Assembly (NCBI RefSeq): GCF_011927695.1
Contig: NZ_JAATJE010000001.1
Coordinates: forward strand, 1,550,001-1,614,000
DNA from: Sphingomonas jejuensis
GTDB lineage: Bacteria > Pseudomonadota > Alphaproteobacteria > Sphingomonadales > Sphingomonadaceae
Direction of reading: 5' to 3'
Length of the DNA stretch: 64,000 bases
Below the pieces are notes generated by a model. It was not told the origin of the DNA. It saw only the letters and a program-made list of their open reading frames with translations, and searched no databases. This document shows positions 34,854-43,520 of this stretch, piece by piece (positions within the stretch are counted from its first letter, which is position 1; each line of letters opens with the position of its first letter). Position numbers and translations under genes: made by a program.

Positions 34854-36518
34854 TCACTGCAGCTTCAGCACCACGATCGACTTGGCCGGCAGCGTCGCCG
34901 ACAGCGTCGATCCGGACAGGCTGGCGCCGTCGAAGGCGGCGGGCTGCACCACTTCCGGCGCGTCGAAGCTGTTGTGCGCGTCCATCGCGGCTGCCGTGAT
35001 GATCCGGCCGCTCGCCGCCTGCGCCTGCAGCCCCTGCAGATCGACGCTGATCGGATGCGCACGGTTGGGATCCACGTTCACCAGCGCGACATGCACCGCA
35101 CCGGTCCGGTCGCGCACGGCAGACACGCTGATCGCTGGCACCGCCACCTCGTCGCGATGATACCAGGGGGACTCCAGCGTGACCGGCAGGCTCGTCGCGC
35201 CCTGCCACGGCTTGTAGAGGTCGAACACCCAATAGGTCGGCGTCCGCACCATCCGCGGCCCGTCGGTCAGCAGCATGGCCTGCAGCACGTTCACCATCTG
35301 CGCGATCGCGGCCATCTTCACGCGCTCCGCATGGCGGGAGAAGATGTGGATGTTGAGCGCGGCCACCATCGCGTCACGCAGGCTGTTCTGCTGCTGCAGG
35401 AAGCCCGGGTTCGATCCCGGAGCCGGGTCATACCAGGTGCCCCACTCGTCCACCGCCAGCATCACGCGCTTTTCGGGATCGTAGCGATCCATGATGGCGG
35501 AATGCTTGGTGACATATTCGTCCATCTGCAGCGTGTGCTCGATGGTGGTCGCCCACTCCCGCTCCGGAAAGCCCAGCGCGGCGCCCTTGTCCTCCCACAC
35601 CGCGTCGCGCGGGCGAGTGTAGAAGTGAAGCGCGAGCCCGTCGATGTGCTTGGCCGACAGCCGCATCATCGTTTCCGTCCACTCGTAATTGGCGTCGGAC
35701 GGCCCGCTGGCGATCTTCAGCATCGGGCCATGGTCGCGCCCGGCCTTGGCGAAGGTGATGAAGCGGTTCGTCAGGTCGGATGCATATTCGGCGCGCATGT
35801 TGCCGCCGCAGCCCCACAGCTCGTTGCCGATGCCGAGATAGTTGACGGTCCAGGGCTCGGGATGCCCGTTCTCCGCCCGCTCGCGCGCCAGCATCGTGGA
35901 ATCGCGCGGAGCGGTCAGATACTCCACCCACTGCGACGTCTCGGCGGGCGTGCCGCTGCCGACATTGGCGGAGACATAGGTGCGCGCGCCGATCAGCTCG
36001 GCGAAGCCCATGAACTCGTGCGTGCCGAAGCTGTTGTCCTCGTTCACCCCGCCCCAGTTGGTGTTGACCTTCACCGGGCGGCGCGCGCGCGGCCCGATGC
36101 CGTCGCGCCAGTGATACTCGTCGGCAAAACATCCGCCCGGCCAGCGCACCATCGGCACTTCGATCGCGCGCAGCGCCTCCACCACATCGCGGCGATAGCC
36201 GCGGATGTTGGGGATCGACGATCGCTCGCCAACCCAGATGCCGCCGTAGATGCCCGTGCCCAGATGCTCCATGAACTGTCCGAACACATCGCGGTGGATC
36301 TGCGCACCCGGCTGATCGGCACGCACGGTCGCACGCGCTGCCGTCTCCGCCGCCGCGGTTTGCGCGACGGAGGCCACCGGCGTTGCAAGCGCGCCGGCGA
36401 ACATCAGCAACCCCGCAACCATCCCGCCACGCCGCCGGCGCCTCGCTCCGGGGCGACGGCTGGATTCCTGACCGTTCTGCGGGATCATCGCTGTCGCTGC
36501 ACCTTTGGTCACGCTCAC
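34854..36518 (-). CDS. Secreted GH51 alpha-L-arabinofuranosidase
   Basis: About 554 residues from a GTG at 36518 that follows GGAGG; an ATG at 36488 is the alternative. An Arg-rich n-region (RRPGARRRRRGG) precedes the hydrophobic core GLLMFAGALATPVASVAQ, so export is likely, possibly by Tat. The GH51 barrel has the acid/base Glu in NYLGIGNELWGCGG and the nucleophile Glu in VMLAVDEWGTWYDP, along with MVRWPGGCFADEYHWRDGIG and the C-terminal beta domain ending AKSIVVLKLQ. It removes arabinofuranosyl branches from arabinan and arabinoxylan. Last gene of a three-gene minus-strand operon with GH43 and a beta-sandwich protein. Confidence 0.93.
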   Translation of the reverse strand: MSVTKGAATAMIPQNGQESSRRPGARRRRRGGMVAGLLMFAGALATPVASVAQTAAAETAARATVRADQPGAQIHRDVFGQFMEHLGTGIYGGIWVGERSSIPNIRGYRRDVVEALRAIEVPMVRWPGGCFADEYHWRDGIGPRARRPVKVNTNWGGVNEDNSFGTHEFMGFAELIGARTYVSANVGSGTPAETSQWVEYLTAPRDSTMLARERAENGHPEPWTVNYLGIGNELWGCGGNMRAEYASDLTNRFITFAKAGRDHGPMLKIASGPSDANYEWTETMMRLSAKHIDGLALHFYTRPRDAVWEDKGAALGFPEREWATTIEHTLQMDEYVTKHSAIMDRYDPEKRVMLAVDEWGTWYDPAPGSNPGFLQQQNSLRDAMVAALNIHIFSRHAERVKMAAIAQMVNVLQAMLLTDGPRMVRTPTYWVFDLYKPWQGATSLPVTLESPWYHRDEVAVPAISVSAVRDRTGAVHVALVNVDPNRAHPISVDLQGLQAQAASGRIITAAAMDAHNSFDAPEVVQPAAFDGASLSGSTLSATLPAKSIVVLKLQ

Positions 36519-36571
36519 ACTTCCTCCAGATGAATGGTCAGGCCCGCCAGCCGCATCGCCGACGGCGCTGG

Positions 36572-38032
36572 TCATGGCTCCACGAAGCGCCAGCGCCCGG
36601 CATCGCTGCGCGCATCGAACCGCGCGAGCGTGGGCGTGCTGGTGCCGATCGCCATCAGCGCGAGATCGCCCTCGCCGCCGTCCTTGGGCGTGATGCGATA
36701 GCTGCCGTCGGTCAGCTGATCGATGCGCCACAGCTGCCGGTCTTCCTCGGCACGTGCGGTCGCCTCGACCTCGCCGGCTGCCGTTGTGGCAAGTGCCCGG
36801 TCCGTGCCGGCGATGACGATGCGGTAATAGGGCGCACCGAACCATCCGCCTGCGTCCGCCGCCGGCGTGATCGTCCAGCGCTGGTTGGGCCGGATCATGT
36901 CTGCGGACAGCTCCACCCGGACGGGACCGTCGGGCCAACCCGCCTCCACGTCGCCCAGCGTCTGGTCCGCAATCGGTCGCACCGGCGCATCGCGCGGCGC
37001 CGTCCAGCTACGCCGCGCGTCAAAGGGGATGCGGACGAAATCCACCTTCATCTGCAGCACGTTGCCGCTTCGCTCCGACCTGATCTCATAGGTGCCGGGC
37101 CGCAGGTTGCTGCCGCCGACCGGCCAGCCGTCGCGCCACAGCAGCGGCTCGATGGCCAGCACGCTGCGCCCGCTTCGATCCATGTCGGCTTCGTAGTGGA
37201 GCGAGAATTTCTGCAGGTCGCCGCCGAAATCGAGAAGCCCGAAATGGCCCGCGCCGATCATCCGCCCGTGGGCTGCCGCCACCAGCTTGCCCCCGCCCTG
37301 CAGCAGCGGCACGCCCATGTTGTCGAGGTATGGACCAAGCACGTTGCGCGACCGGCCGACGCGGATGTTGTATGTGGAATTGGGCCCGTCGCAGCAGGTC
37401 CCGTGCGTGCCCAGCAGATAGAACCAGCCATCGCGGTGCATCAGCGCGGTGGCTTCCATGTCGATGGCGATGTCGACCGGCTCGTTGCCCTCCACCCGCA
37501 GCCCTGTCGCGGGATCAAGCTCGATCAGGCGGATCGAGCCGAAATAGGTGCCGTAGCTCAGCCAAAGGCGCCCATCATGGTAGAGGAAGGCCGGGTCGAT
37601 CGCATCGTTGTTCTCGACCCCGTTGCTCGACACCACCGTGCCGACCTCGTGGTAGCCGAACTGCGGCGAGTTCGGGTCGAGCGAGCGCGTCCACATGATC
37701 TTAACATCGCTGGCATGCCCGCCGGACATGCCGCCGCCACCGACCGCCCAGGCCACATAATAGCGATCGCCAATCTTGATCACGTCGGGCGCGACGCCGC
37801 CGCCCGGCCGCACCGGGCCGCTCGCCCACGTCCAGCCGTCCTCCGACACCAGGCCGCCGCCGCGCGTGCCGAACGTGTACCACTTGCCGTCCGACTGCAC
37901 GATCGTGGATGGATCGTGGATCAGGACGTCACCGGCGAGCTGTGCGGACGCAGTGCCGCCCACCGTCAGCGTCAGCCCGGTCGAGAGCGCGAGAAGGATG
38001 TGCCGGATGGCGCGGCTGTGCGTCATGCTCAT
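36572..38032 (-). CDS. Secreted GH43 arabinanase/arabinofuranosidase with C-terminal accessory domain
   Basis: 486 residues. Signal peptide ILLALSTGLTLTVGGTASAQ. The five-bladed propeller shows the three GH43 acids: base Asp in VLIHDPSTIVQ, the pKa-modulating Asp in NDAIDPAFLYHDG and the acid Glu in IDMEATALMHRDG. GTRGGGLVSEDGWTWASGP resembles the arabinan endo-1,5-alpha-L-arabinosidase group. From about residue 300 the sequence is unlike the catalytic domain and ends in a ricin/beta-trefoil-like stretch (YYRIVIAGTDRALATT, QLWRIDQLTDGSYRITP). Its start overlaps the stop of the upstream small gene by 4 nt. Confidence 0.88.
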   Translation of the reverse strand: MSMTHSRAIRHILLALSTGLTLTVGGTASAQLAGDVLIHDPSTIVQSDGKWYTFGTRGGGLVSEDGWTWASGPVRPGGGVAPDVIKIGDRYYVAWAVGGGGMSGGHASDVKIMWTRSLDPNSPQFGYHEVGTVVSSNGVENNDAIDPAFLYHDGRLWLSYGTYFGSIRLIELDPATGLRVEGNEPVDIAIDMEATALMHRDGWFYLLGTHGTCCDGPNSTYNIRVGRSRNVLGPYLDNMGVPLLQGGGKLVAAAHGRMIGAGHFGLLDFGGDLQKFSLHYEADMDRSGRSVLAIEPLLWRDGWPVGGSNLRPGTYEIRSERSGNVLQMKVDFVRIPFDARRSWTAPRDAPVRPIADQTLGDVEAGWPDGPVRVELSADMIRPNQRWTITPAADAGGWFGAPYYRIVIAGTDRALATTAAGEVEATARAEEDRQLWRIDQLTDGSYRITPKDGGEGDLALMAIGTSTPTLARFDARSDAGRWRFVEP

Positions 38033-38727
38033 TGCACCTCGATGCTGAGATCGCGGATCGGGGCACCGGTCTCGTCCACGAAGCGCAGGCAGAAATCGCT
38101 GAGGCCCGGCCCGTTGATCACCGCGCCGCGGATGACGTTGCGCCCCGCGCGCAGCACCATCCTGTCGGACAGCACATCGTCCATCACCATTCGCCGGTCA
38201 TCGAACAGGCTGGCGGCCTCTTCGCCGTTCACCCACCACATCGATGCCGAATTGGACCCGACGGCCAGGCGAACGTTCCGGTGCTCGCGCGGGCTGTTCA
38301 CCACCGTCACGGCCCAGAAGACGACGCCATATTTCGGCTTGCCGAGCGCCTGAGCGAAATTGAACAGCTTCACGTCCCACAGCGTGGAATCGAGCGCGTG
38401 CCAGCGCAGGCCCTCCGTTCCTGCCGCAACTTGCCCGTCACGCGGCAAGGCACCCAAGTCGCCGGGGTAGCCGGCCGGATCCAGTGCCCGGCGGACATAG
38501 CTGCCGGTGAACACGGTGTTGGTCGGGTTTGGGCGGCTGATCGGCTCCAGCAGCAGCCAGCGCCGGATGAACCCCTGCTCGTCCGGGCGCGCCGGCGTGG
38601 ACGTGGCGGGGCGAAAATAATCGGACAGGGGCGGCACCGCCGGGACCTGCTGCGCGTGAAGCGGAGCAGGTGCAAGAACGACGCCTGCGAGCACAAGCCG
38701 CAGGATCGCGGATCGCATGGTCGACAT
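38029..38727 (-). CDS. Secreted beta-sandwich protein, standalone acetylxylan-esterase-associated domain
   Basis: 232 residues from the ATG at 38727 (AGGAG eight bases upstream). Signal peptide MRSAILRLVLAGVVLAPAPLHA follows three residues. The mature part reads EQGFIRRWLLLEPI, LRWHALDSTLWDVKLFNFAQ, VRLAVGSNSASMWWVNGEEA and AGRNVIRGAVINGPGLSDFC, with a jelly-roll flavour. Similar sequence is attached to some bacterial acetylxylan esterases as I recall, but no Ser hydrolase motif is here. It could bind glycan or be a scaffold for the GH43 and GH51 encoded behind it. It heads the three-gene operon. Family assignment is tentative. Confidence 0.6.
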   Translation of the reverse strand: MSTMRSAILRLVLAGVVLAPAPLHAQQVPAVPPLSDYFRPATSTPARPDEQGFIRRWLLLEPISRPNPTNTVFTGSYVRRALDPAGYPGDLGALPRDGQVAAGTEGLRWHALDSTLWDVKLFNFAQALGKPKYGVVFWAVTVVNSPREHRNVRLAVGSNSASMWWVNGEEAASLFDDRRMVMDDVLSDRMVLRAGRNVIRGAVINGPGLSDFCLRFVDETGAPIRDLSIEVQ

Positions 38728-38794
38728 CCCGGCCGCTCCTCCCTCTCGCCTGCGACATTGCCGCGCATGGCATCGACGCACCTTATGGCCGAGA

Positions 38795-38809
38795 TTGACG
38801 GGACGTCAA
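38795..38809. promoter_or_regulatory. Perfect dyad TTGACG-GGA-CGTCAA in the GH43 divergent promoter
   Basis: A 6-3-6 inverted repeat, two bases from the FCD-type site at 38811. Its TTGACG half also resembles a -35 element. Regulator unknown. Confidence 0.35.
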
Positions 38810-38810
38810 C

Positions 38811-38821
38811 TTGTCCTACAA
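38811..38821. promoter_or_regulatory. Candidate FCD/GntR operator (TTGTCCTACAA)
   Basis: Exact fit to TNGTnnnACNA with fully symmetric arms (CTTGT-CCT-ACAAG). It lies midway between the divergent starts at 38727 and 38879 of the arabinan-debranching genes. The GntR regulator at 34000 is the obvious candidate. Confidence 0.55.
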
Positions 38822-38878
38822 GTGCTTATGTTCCGGACGTCGCGGGCTCCACGCGATGCCGATCGGGAGAGTCGCTTC

Positions 38879-39895
38879 ATGATCCTGCGCCACCTTCTTC
38901 TCGCGTCACTGGCCTGCACGACGCTCGCAACGCCCCTTGGCGGCGCTGCACTGGATGCTCAGGGTTCGCCCCTGCCGACCGCTCCGGGATCCAATCCGAT
39001 CATCCGCGACAAGTTCACGGCCGATCCTGCACCGCTCGTGGTTGGTGATCGCCTCTACCTTTATGTCGGACATGACGAAGCGCAGCGAGACGAGATGTTC
39101 AACATGCGCGAATGGCTCGTCTATTCCACCACCGACATGCGCACCTGGACGGATCATGGTCCGATCATGCGGGTGGCCGATTTCCGCTGGGCGAAGCAGG
39201 ATGCGTGGGCCTCGCAGGCGATCGAGAAGAACGGCCGCTACTGGTTCTATGCGGCGGTGGAGCATGACGACACCAATCCGGGCAAGGCGATCGCCGTGGC
39301 AGTCTCGGACAGCCCGACCGGCCCCTTCGTCGATGCCAAGGGATCGGCGCTGATCACCAACAGCATGACGCCCAAGGGAACCCACAGCTGGGAGGATATC
39401 GACCCCACCGTCTTCACCGACGATGACGGCACCACCTGGATCGCGTGGGGCAATCGCCAGTGCTACATCGCCAGGCTGAAGCCCAACATGATCGAGATCG
39501 ACGGTGAGATCACCGAGATCACGCCGCCGAACTTCGAGGAAGGTCCCTGGCTGCACAAGCGCGGGCCGCTCTACTACCTCACCTATGCATCGCTCGATCG
39601 CAGCCGCCACCGGGACGAGCGCGTATCCTATTCCACCGCGCCGAGCATCCAGGGCCCTTGGACCCACCGCGGCGAGCTGACGGGCTCCGGCCGGTATAGC
39701 TTCACGATCCATCCGGGCATCGTCCAGTTCAAGGGCGACTGGTACCTGTTCCTCCACAACGCGACGCTTACGATCGGCGACCTCAACGGCGCCATTGGCC
39801 GGCGCGCGGTGACGGTCGAACGGCTGCGCTATCGCCCCGACGGTCTGATGGAACCGGTGGAGCAGACGGAGCTTGGCGTCGCCGCGCCGAGATGA
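38879..39895 (+). CDS. Secreted GH43 family glycosidase
   Basis: 338 residues from the ATG at 38879 (GGGAG eight bases upstream). Signal peptide ILRHLLLASLACTTLATPLG. A single GH43 propeller with base Asp in KFTADPAPLVVGDRLY, the second Asp in DIDPTVFTDDDGTTW and acid Glu in NFEEGPWLHKRGPLYYLTYA. Likely an exo-acting arabinofuranosidase or xylosidase on short oligomers; the subfamily cannot be fixed by eye. It is transcribed alone, divergent from the small beta-sandwich/GH43/GH51 operon, with an FCD-type site between them. Confidence 0.88.
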   Translation: MILRHLLLASLACTTLATPLGGAALDAQGSPLPTAPGSNPIIRDKFTADPAPLVVGDRLYLYVGHDEAQRDEMFNMREWLVYSTTDMRTWTDHGPIMRVADFRWAKQDAWASQAIEKNGRYWFYAAVEHDDTNPGKAIAVAVSDSPTGPFVDAKGSALITNSMTPKGTHSWEDIDPTVFTDDDGTTWIAWGNRQCYIARLKPNMIEIDGEITEITPPNFEEGPWLHKRGPLYYLTYASLDRSRHRDERVSYSTAPSIQGPWTHRGELTGSGRYSFTIHPGIVQFKGDWYLFLHNATLTIGDLNGAIGRRAVTVERLRYRPDGLMEPVEQTELGVAAPR

Positions 39896-39917
39896 TCGAA
39901 GTGATCGGATTGCCGGC

Positions 39918-39946
39918 TTGCGCGACCGGCGGTTGCAGGTTCATGT
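39918..39946 (+). promoter_or_regulatory. Putative promoter of the esterase-GH9 operon
   Basis: TTGCGC (39918-39923), 17 bp, TCATGT (39941-39946). The operator dyad at 39945 starts on the fifth -10 base. The same TTGCGC and TCATG elements occur at 52937. Confidence 0.5.
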
Positions 39947-39956
39947 TAGCGCTCAC
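39945..39956. promoter_or_regulatory. xyl-box-like operator 2 (GTTAGCGCTCAC)
   Basis: AGCGCT-centred dyad upstream of the esterase gene, overlapping the -10 element; resembles the XylR xyl-box. Confidence 0.6.
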
Positions 39957-39982
39957 GAAAAGATAAGTTCGGGAGAGGATTG

Positions 39983-40900
39983 ATGGGTCTGAGGCATCTT
40001 CTGATCGCCGCCATGATCGGTGCGGCAGCTGTTCCCGCAATGGCGCAGGACGATCGCATGACGCCGATCGCGATCCCCGCGCAGCCGCAAGCGATCGAGC
40101 TCGGCACCGGGCCGCTGCCCGGCGCCACCGCCAACGAGTCGTGGCACCAGCAATATGGCAGCCGCTTTGCCCGCAACGTGACGGTTGCAACGCTGACGCC
40201 CTTCCTGCCCGATCCCGCCCGTGCCACCGGCGCCGCGGTGATCGTCGCGCCGGGCGGCGGCTTTCGCACGCTCTCCATGGAGAATGAGGGCTGGGACGTG
40301 GCGCGGGCCCTGGCGGCGCGCGGCGTGGCGGCCTTCGTGCTCAAATACCGCCTCAACCAGACGCCGGCCGACATGGCGGGCTTTGAGCGGTCCATGCAGG
40401 AGATGTTTTCCGCCGCCGCGCCGCGCCCGCGCCCCGATCCACAGGCGGCAATGGCGGGCCTCGCGCCGCAGATCGCCGACGCGCGCGCGGCCTTTGCGCT
40501 GGTGCGGCGCCGCGCCGGTGAATGGCGCGTCGATCCCGACCGGATCGGCATGGTCGGCTTTTCCGCCGGCGCCATGCTCACGCTGGCGACGACGCTCCGG
40601 GGTGAGGACGCCCGTCCTGCGTTCATCGGCAACATCTATGGTCCGATCGGCGCGATGGAGGTGCCGGCCGATGCGCCGCCGCTGTTCATCGCGCTTGCGG
40701 CGGATGACCCCTTCTTCGCAAACAGCGGCTTTGGACTCATCGACAGCTGGAAGGCGGCTGAGCGCCCCGTCGAGTTCCATCTCTATGAACAGGGCGGCCA
40801 CGGCTTCGGCATGTATCCGAAGACCACGACCAGCACCGGCTGGTTCGACGCGTTCGCCCGCTGGCTGGGCATGCACGGGTATCTTGCGCCCGCCGCCTGA
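39983..40900 (+). CDS. Secreted alpha/beta-hydrolase esterase (acetyl-xylan/oligosaccharide type)
   Basis: 305 residues from the ATG at 39983, close behind GGGAGAGG. Signal peptide RHLLIAAMIGAAAVPAMA. The alpha/beta-hydrolase core shows the oxyanion region VIVAPGGGFRTLS, nucleophile Ser in IGMVGFSAGAMLTL, an Asp in ALAADDPFF and the His in EQGGHGFGMYPK. The family (Aes/BD-FAE-like) includes carbohydrate deacetylases, and FAMPA-like secreted xylan esterases share the SAGAML context. It precedes the GH9 gene by 48 nt, under a xyl-box, so deacetylation of imported oligosaccharides is likely. Confidence 0.87.
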   Translation: MGLRHLLIAAMIGAAAVPAMAQDDRMTPIAIPAQPQAIELGTGPLPGATANESWHQQYGSRFARNVTVATLTPFLPDPARATGAAVIVAPGGGFRTLSMENEGWDVARALAARGVAAFVLKYRLNQTPADMAGFERSMQEMFSAAAPRPRPDPQAAMAGLAPQIADARAAFALVRRRAGEWRVDPDRIGMVGFSAGAMLTLATTLRGEDARPAFIGNIYGPIGAMEVPADAPPLFIALAADDPFFANSGFGLIDSWKAAERPVEFHLYEQGGHGFGMYPKTTTSTGWFDAFARWLGMHGYLAPAA

Positions 40901-40948
40901 CGCGCGCCACCACCGACAGAGTTGATCAACAGCATGGGGAAGACCGTC

Positions 40949-43474
40949 ATGCCCGCTCGCCACCTGCTGCTGGCCACCCTTCTGGCCGCCGTCGCCCTTC
41001 CCGCCCAGGCGCAGGACGGCGGCCTCAGGCTCGACCGAAGCGACTATTTCGAGGCACCGGGCGTCAACTGGCTGATCTTCTCGAACGTCAACGAAGGCCT
41101 CTTCGCCGATGCCAAGATCAGCGGCGTCGAGCTGATCCAGCAGGGGGTGAGGACCGCCACCAACGGCGACGTCCGTCTGGCGGCGACGCCTGGCCAGTGG
41201 GATCCGTCCGCCCGCTTCGTCAGCCGCCGGGTGGACAAGGCCGCCGGCCTGATCGAGGCGGTCATGGCCTATCCGGACTTCAGCTACACCGTCCGGGCGG
41301 AGCGGCAGGGCGCCGCCATCCGCCTCTCGGTGGTGCTCGACCGGCCGCTTCCCGCCGCCATGGTCGGCAGGGCCGGCCTCAACCTGGAATTCGTACCCTC
41401 CGCCTACTGGCACCACAGCTTCCTGGCGGATGGTCGCGCCGGCCTGTTCCCGCGCCACCCCGCCGACGCGATGCAGCTGACCGCGGAGCGGAACCCGGCC
41501 AGCGGTCGCGCTGACGGTCCCGGCGCCGAGCCGCTCCCCTTTGCGAGCGGCCGCCGGCTCGTGCTCGCGCCGGAGGACCCGGCCCGCCATGTCAGCATCT
41601 CGACTGCTGACGGTGAACTGATGATGTTCGACGGCCGCAACCAAGCCGACAACGGCTGGTATGTCGTTCGGCAGCTGATCCCGGCGGACCGCACCGGCAC
41701 CGTGCTGCAATGGACGCTCGACGCCAACAGCGTGCCCGGATGGCTGCGACCGCCCGTGATCGCGCATTCGCAGGTCGGCTACGCACCCGGCGCGACGAAG
41801 ATTGCGACGGTTGAGCTCGACCGCGACGACAGTCGTTTGGGCGAGGCGCGCCTGCTGCGCGTCGATGCCGACGGGCGCACCGCGCCGGTGACCATCCCGG
41901 CGGCGACGCGCTGGGGCGATTACCTGCGCTACCGCTATCTGACGGTGGATTTCAGCCGGGTGACGCAGCCGGGCGTCTACATGCTGGAATATGGCGGCGT
42001 GCGCACCGCGCCCTTCCCGATCGCCTCCGGCCTGACCGGCACCTCGTGGCACCTCAGCAACGACGTCTACCTGCCGGTTGCAATGGACCATATGACGGTC
42101 AACGAGGCGTATCGCGTGTGGCATGGCGATCCGCACCGCGACGATGCGCGGCAGGCGCCCGTCAACCACGAACATATCGACCTCTACCGTCAGGGTCCGA
42201 CGACCGACACACGCTTCTCGCCGGGTGAGCACATTCCGGGCCTTGCGGTCGGCGGCTGGCTGGACGCCGGCGACTTCGACATCCGCACCCAGACGCAGTA
42301 TCAGGTGATCCGCCAGCTGGTGGACACCTGGGAAGAGTTCGGCATCGATCGCGATACGGTCGCGGTGGATTGGAACACCCGTCGGGTGGAGCTGCACGTG
42401 CCCGATGGCACGCCCGACATCCTTCAGCAGATCCGCCACGGCAGCATGCAGCTGCTCGCGCAATATGACGCGGTCGGCCACGCCATCAACGGCATCGTCG
42501 AGCCCGACGTCGCTCAGTATACCCATCTCGGCGACGCAGCGAGCAAGACCGACGGCCTCGTCTATGACGCGGCGCTGGCACCCTACCAGCGTGTGGTCGA
42601 TGCGGGCGGCGCGCGCAGCGGGACGCCGGACGACCGCTGGGCGTTCACCAGCAAGTCCACCGCTCTGGACTATGGCTCCGCCGCCGCGCTCGCAGCGACC
42701 GCGCGGGCCTGGCGCGGGCGCGACGACGCTTTCGCGGACCGCTGCCTCGATCGTGCGCGCCGGATCTGGGACGAGGAGCATGCGCGCGGGCCCGTCGTCT
42801 TCCGCCACGGCAACACCACGGGAGGTCCGCTGGAGGTCGAGGAGTTCACCGCCGCTGTTGAGCTGCTGCTCGCCACGCGCGACCGTCGCTATGCGGAGCG
42901 CGTCGGCGCGCTCGCCCCTGGCATGGCGGAAGCCTTCGGAATGACCGCGACCACCATGGTCCGGGCTCTGCCGCACATGCCGGCCGACTACCGCGCGCTT
43001 GTCGAGACGGCAGCCCGCCGCTGGGCTGCGAGTGCGGAGGCGTTCAGGCAGGCCAATCCATTCGGCGTTCCGATCACGGACGGCAGCTGGGCGGGCAGCG
43101 GCAGCGTGCTCGGCTTCGGGCTCACCGGATATGCGCTTCACCGCGCCTTCCCCGACATCGTCGATGCGGGCCCCGTCACCCGCGCGCTCGACTTCATCCA
43201 CGGCCATCATCCGGCGTCAGACCGCTCCTTCGTATCCGGCGTCGGTGCGGTGTCGAAGGAGATCGCCTATGGCAGCAATCGCGCCGACTTCTCCTTCATC
43301 CCGGGCGGGGTTGTCCCGGGCGTGCTGATCCTGAAGCCGGACTATCCAGAAAACCGCGACGACTGGCCCTTCTTCTGGGGCGAGAACGAATATGTCGTGC
43401 CCGAAGGCGCCATGTACATCGCGCTCGCCAATGCGGCGCACCGGCTGGAGGCCGAACGGCAGGCACAACCGTGA
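40949..43474 (+). CDS. GH9 family glycosidase with N-terminal Ig-like domain
   Basis: 841 residues; the ATG at 40949 follows GGGGAAG by seven bases and opens a signal peptide ARHLLLATLLAAVALPAQA. About 260 residues of an unassigned beta-rich N-terminal domain precede the CelD_N Ig-like domain (VIAHSQVGYAPGATKIATVE). The (alpha/alpha)6 GH9 domain has the catalytic Asp pair in GGWLDAGDFDIRTQ and the C-terminal acid Glu in FFWGENEYVVPEGAMYIAL. GH9 members are mostly endoglucanases or exo-glucosaminidases and glucosidases. In this xylan locus, attack on beta-1,4-linked oligosaccharides such as glucan or xyloglucan pieces is plausible, but specificity is unknown. Confidence 0.85.
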   Translation: MPARHLLLATLLAAVALPAQAQDGGLRLDRSDYFEAPGVNWLIFSNVNEGLFADAKISGVELIQQGVRTATNGDVRLAATPGQWDPSARFVSRRVDKAAGLIEAVMAYPDFSYTVRAERQGAAIRLSVVLDRPLPAAMVGRAGLNLEFVPSAYWHHSFLADGRAGLFPRHPADAMQLTAERNPASGRADGPGAEPLPFASGRRLVLAPEDPARHVSISTADGELMMFDGRNQADNGWYVVRQLIPADRTGTVLQWTLDANSVPGWLRPPVIAHSQVGYAPGATKIATVELDRDDSRLGEARLLRVDADGRTAPVTIPAATRWGDYLRYRYLTVDFSRVTQPGVYMLEYGGVRTAPFPIASGLTGTSWHLSNDVYLPVAMDHMTVNEAYRVWHGDPHRDDARQAPVNHEHIDLYRQGPTTDTRFSPGEHIPGLAVGGWLDAGDFDIRTQTQYQVIRQLVDTWEEFGIDRDTVAVDWNTRRVELHVPDGTPDILQQIRHGSMQLLAQYDAVGHAINGIVEPDVAQYTHLGDAASKTDGLVYDAALAPYQRVVDAGGARSGTPDDRWAFTSKSTALDYGSAAALAATARAWRGRDDAFADRCLDRARRIWDEEHARGPVVFRHGNTTGGPLEVEEFTAAVELLLATRDRRYAERVGALAPGMAEAFGMTATTMVRALPHMPADYRALVETAARRWAASAEAFRQANPFGVPITDGSWAGSGSVLGFGLTGYALHRAFPDIVDAGPVTRALDFIHGHHPASDRSFVSGVGAVSKEIAYGSNRADFSFIPGGVVPGVLILKPDYPENRDDWPFFWGENEYVVPEGAMYIALANAAHRLEAERQAQP

Positions 43475-43520
43475 GCCATGCTCATTTGCACTCTGGACGG
43501 CACCGACGGCATCAGCTTAG

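Noticed and set aside
39953-43210. Very long open frame (about 1085 codons) on the minus strand opposite the esterase and GH9 genes
   Set aside because: No family motifs; composition rich in Arg, Gly, His and Ala, as expected from the antisense of GC-rich coding DNA. The plus-strand genes have signal peptides and catalytic motifs.
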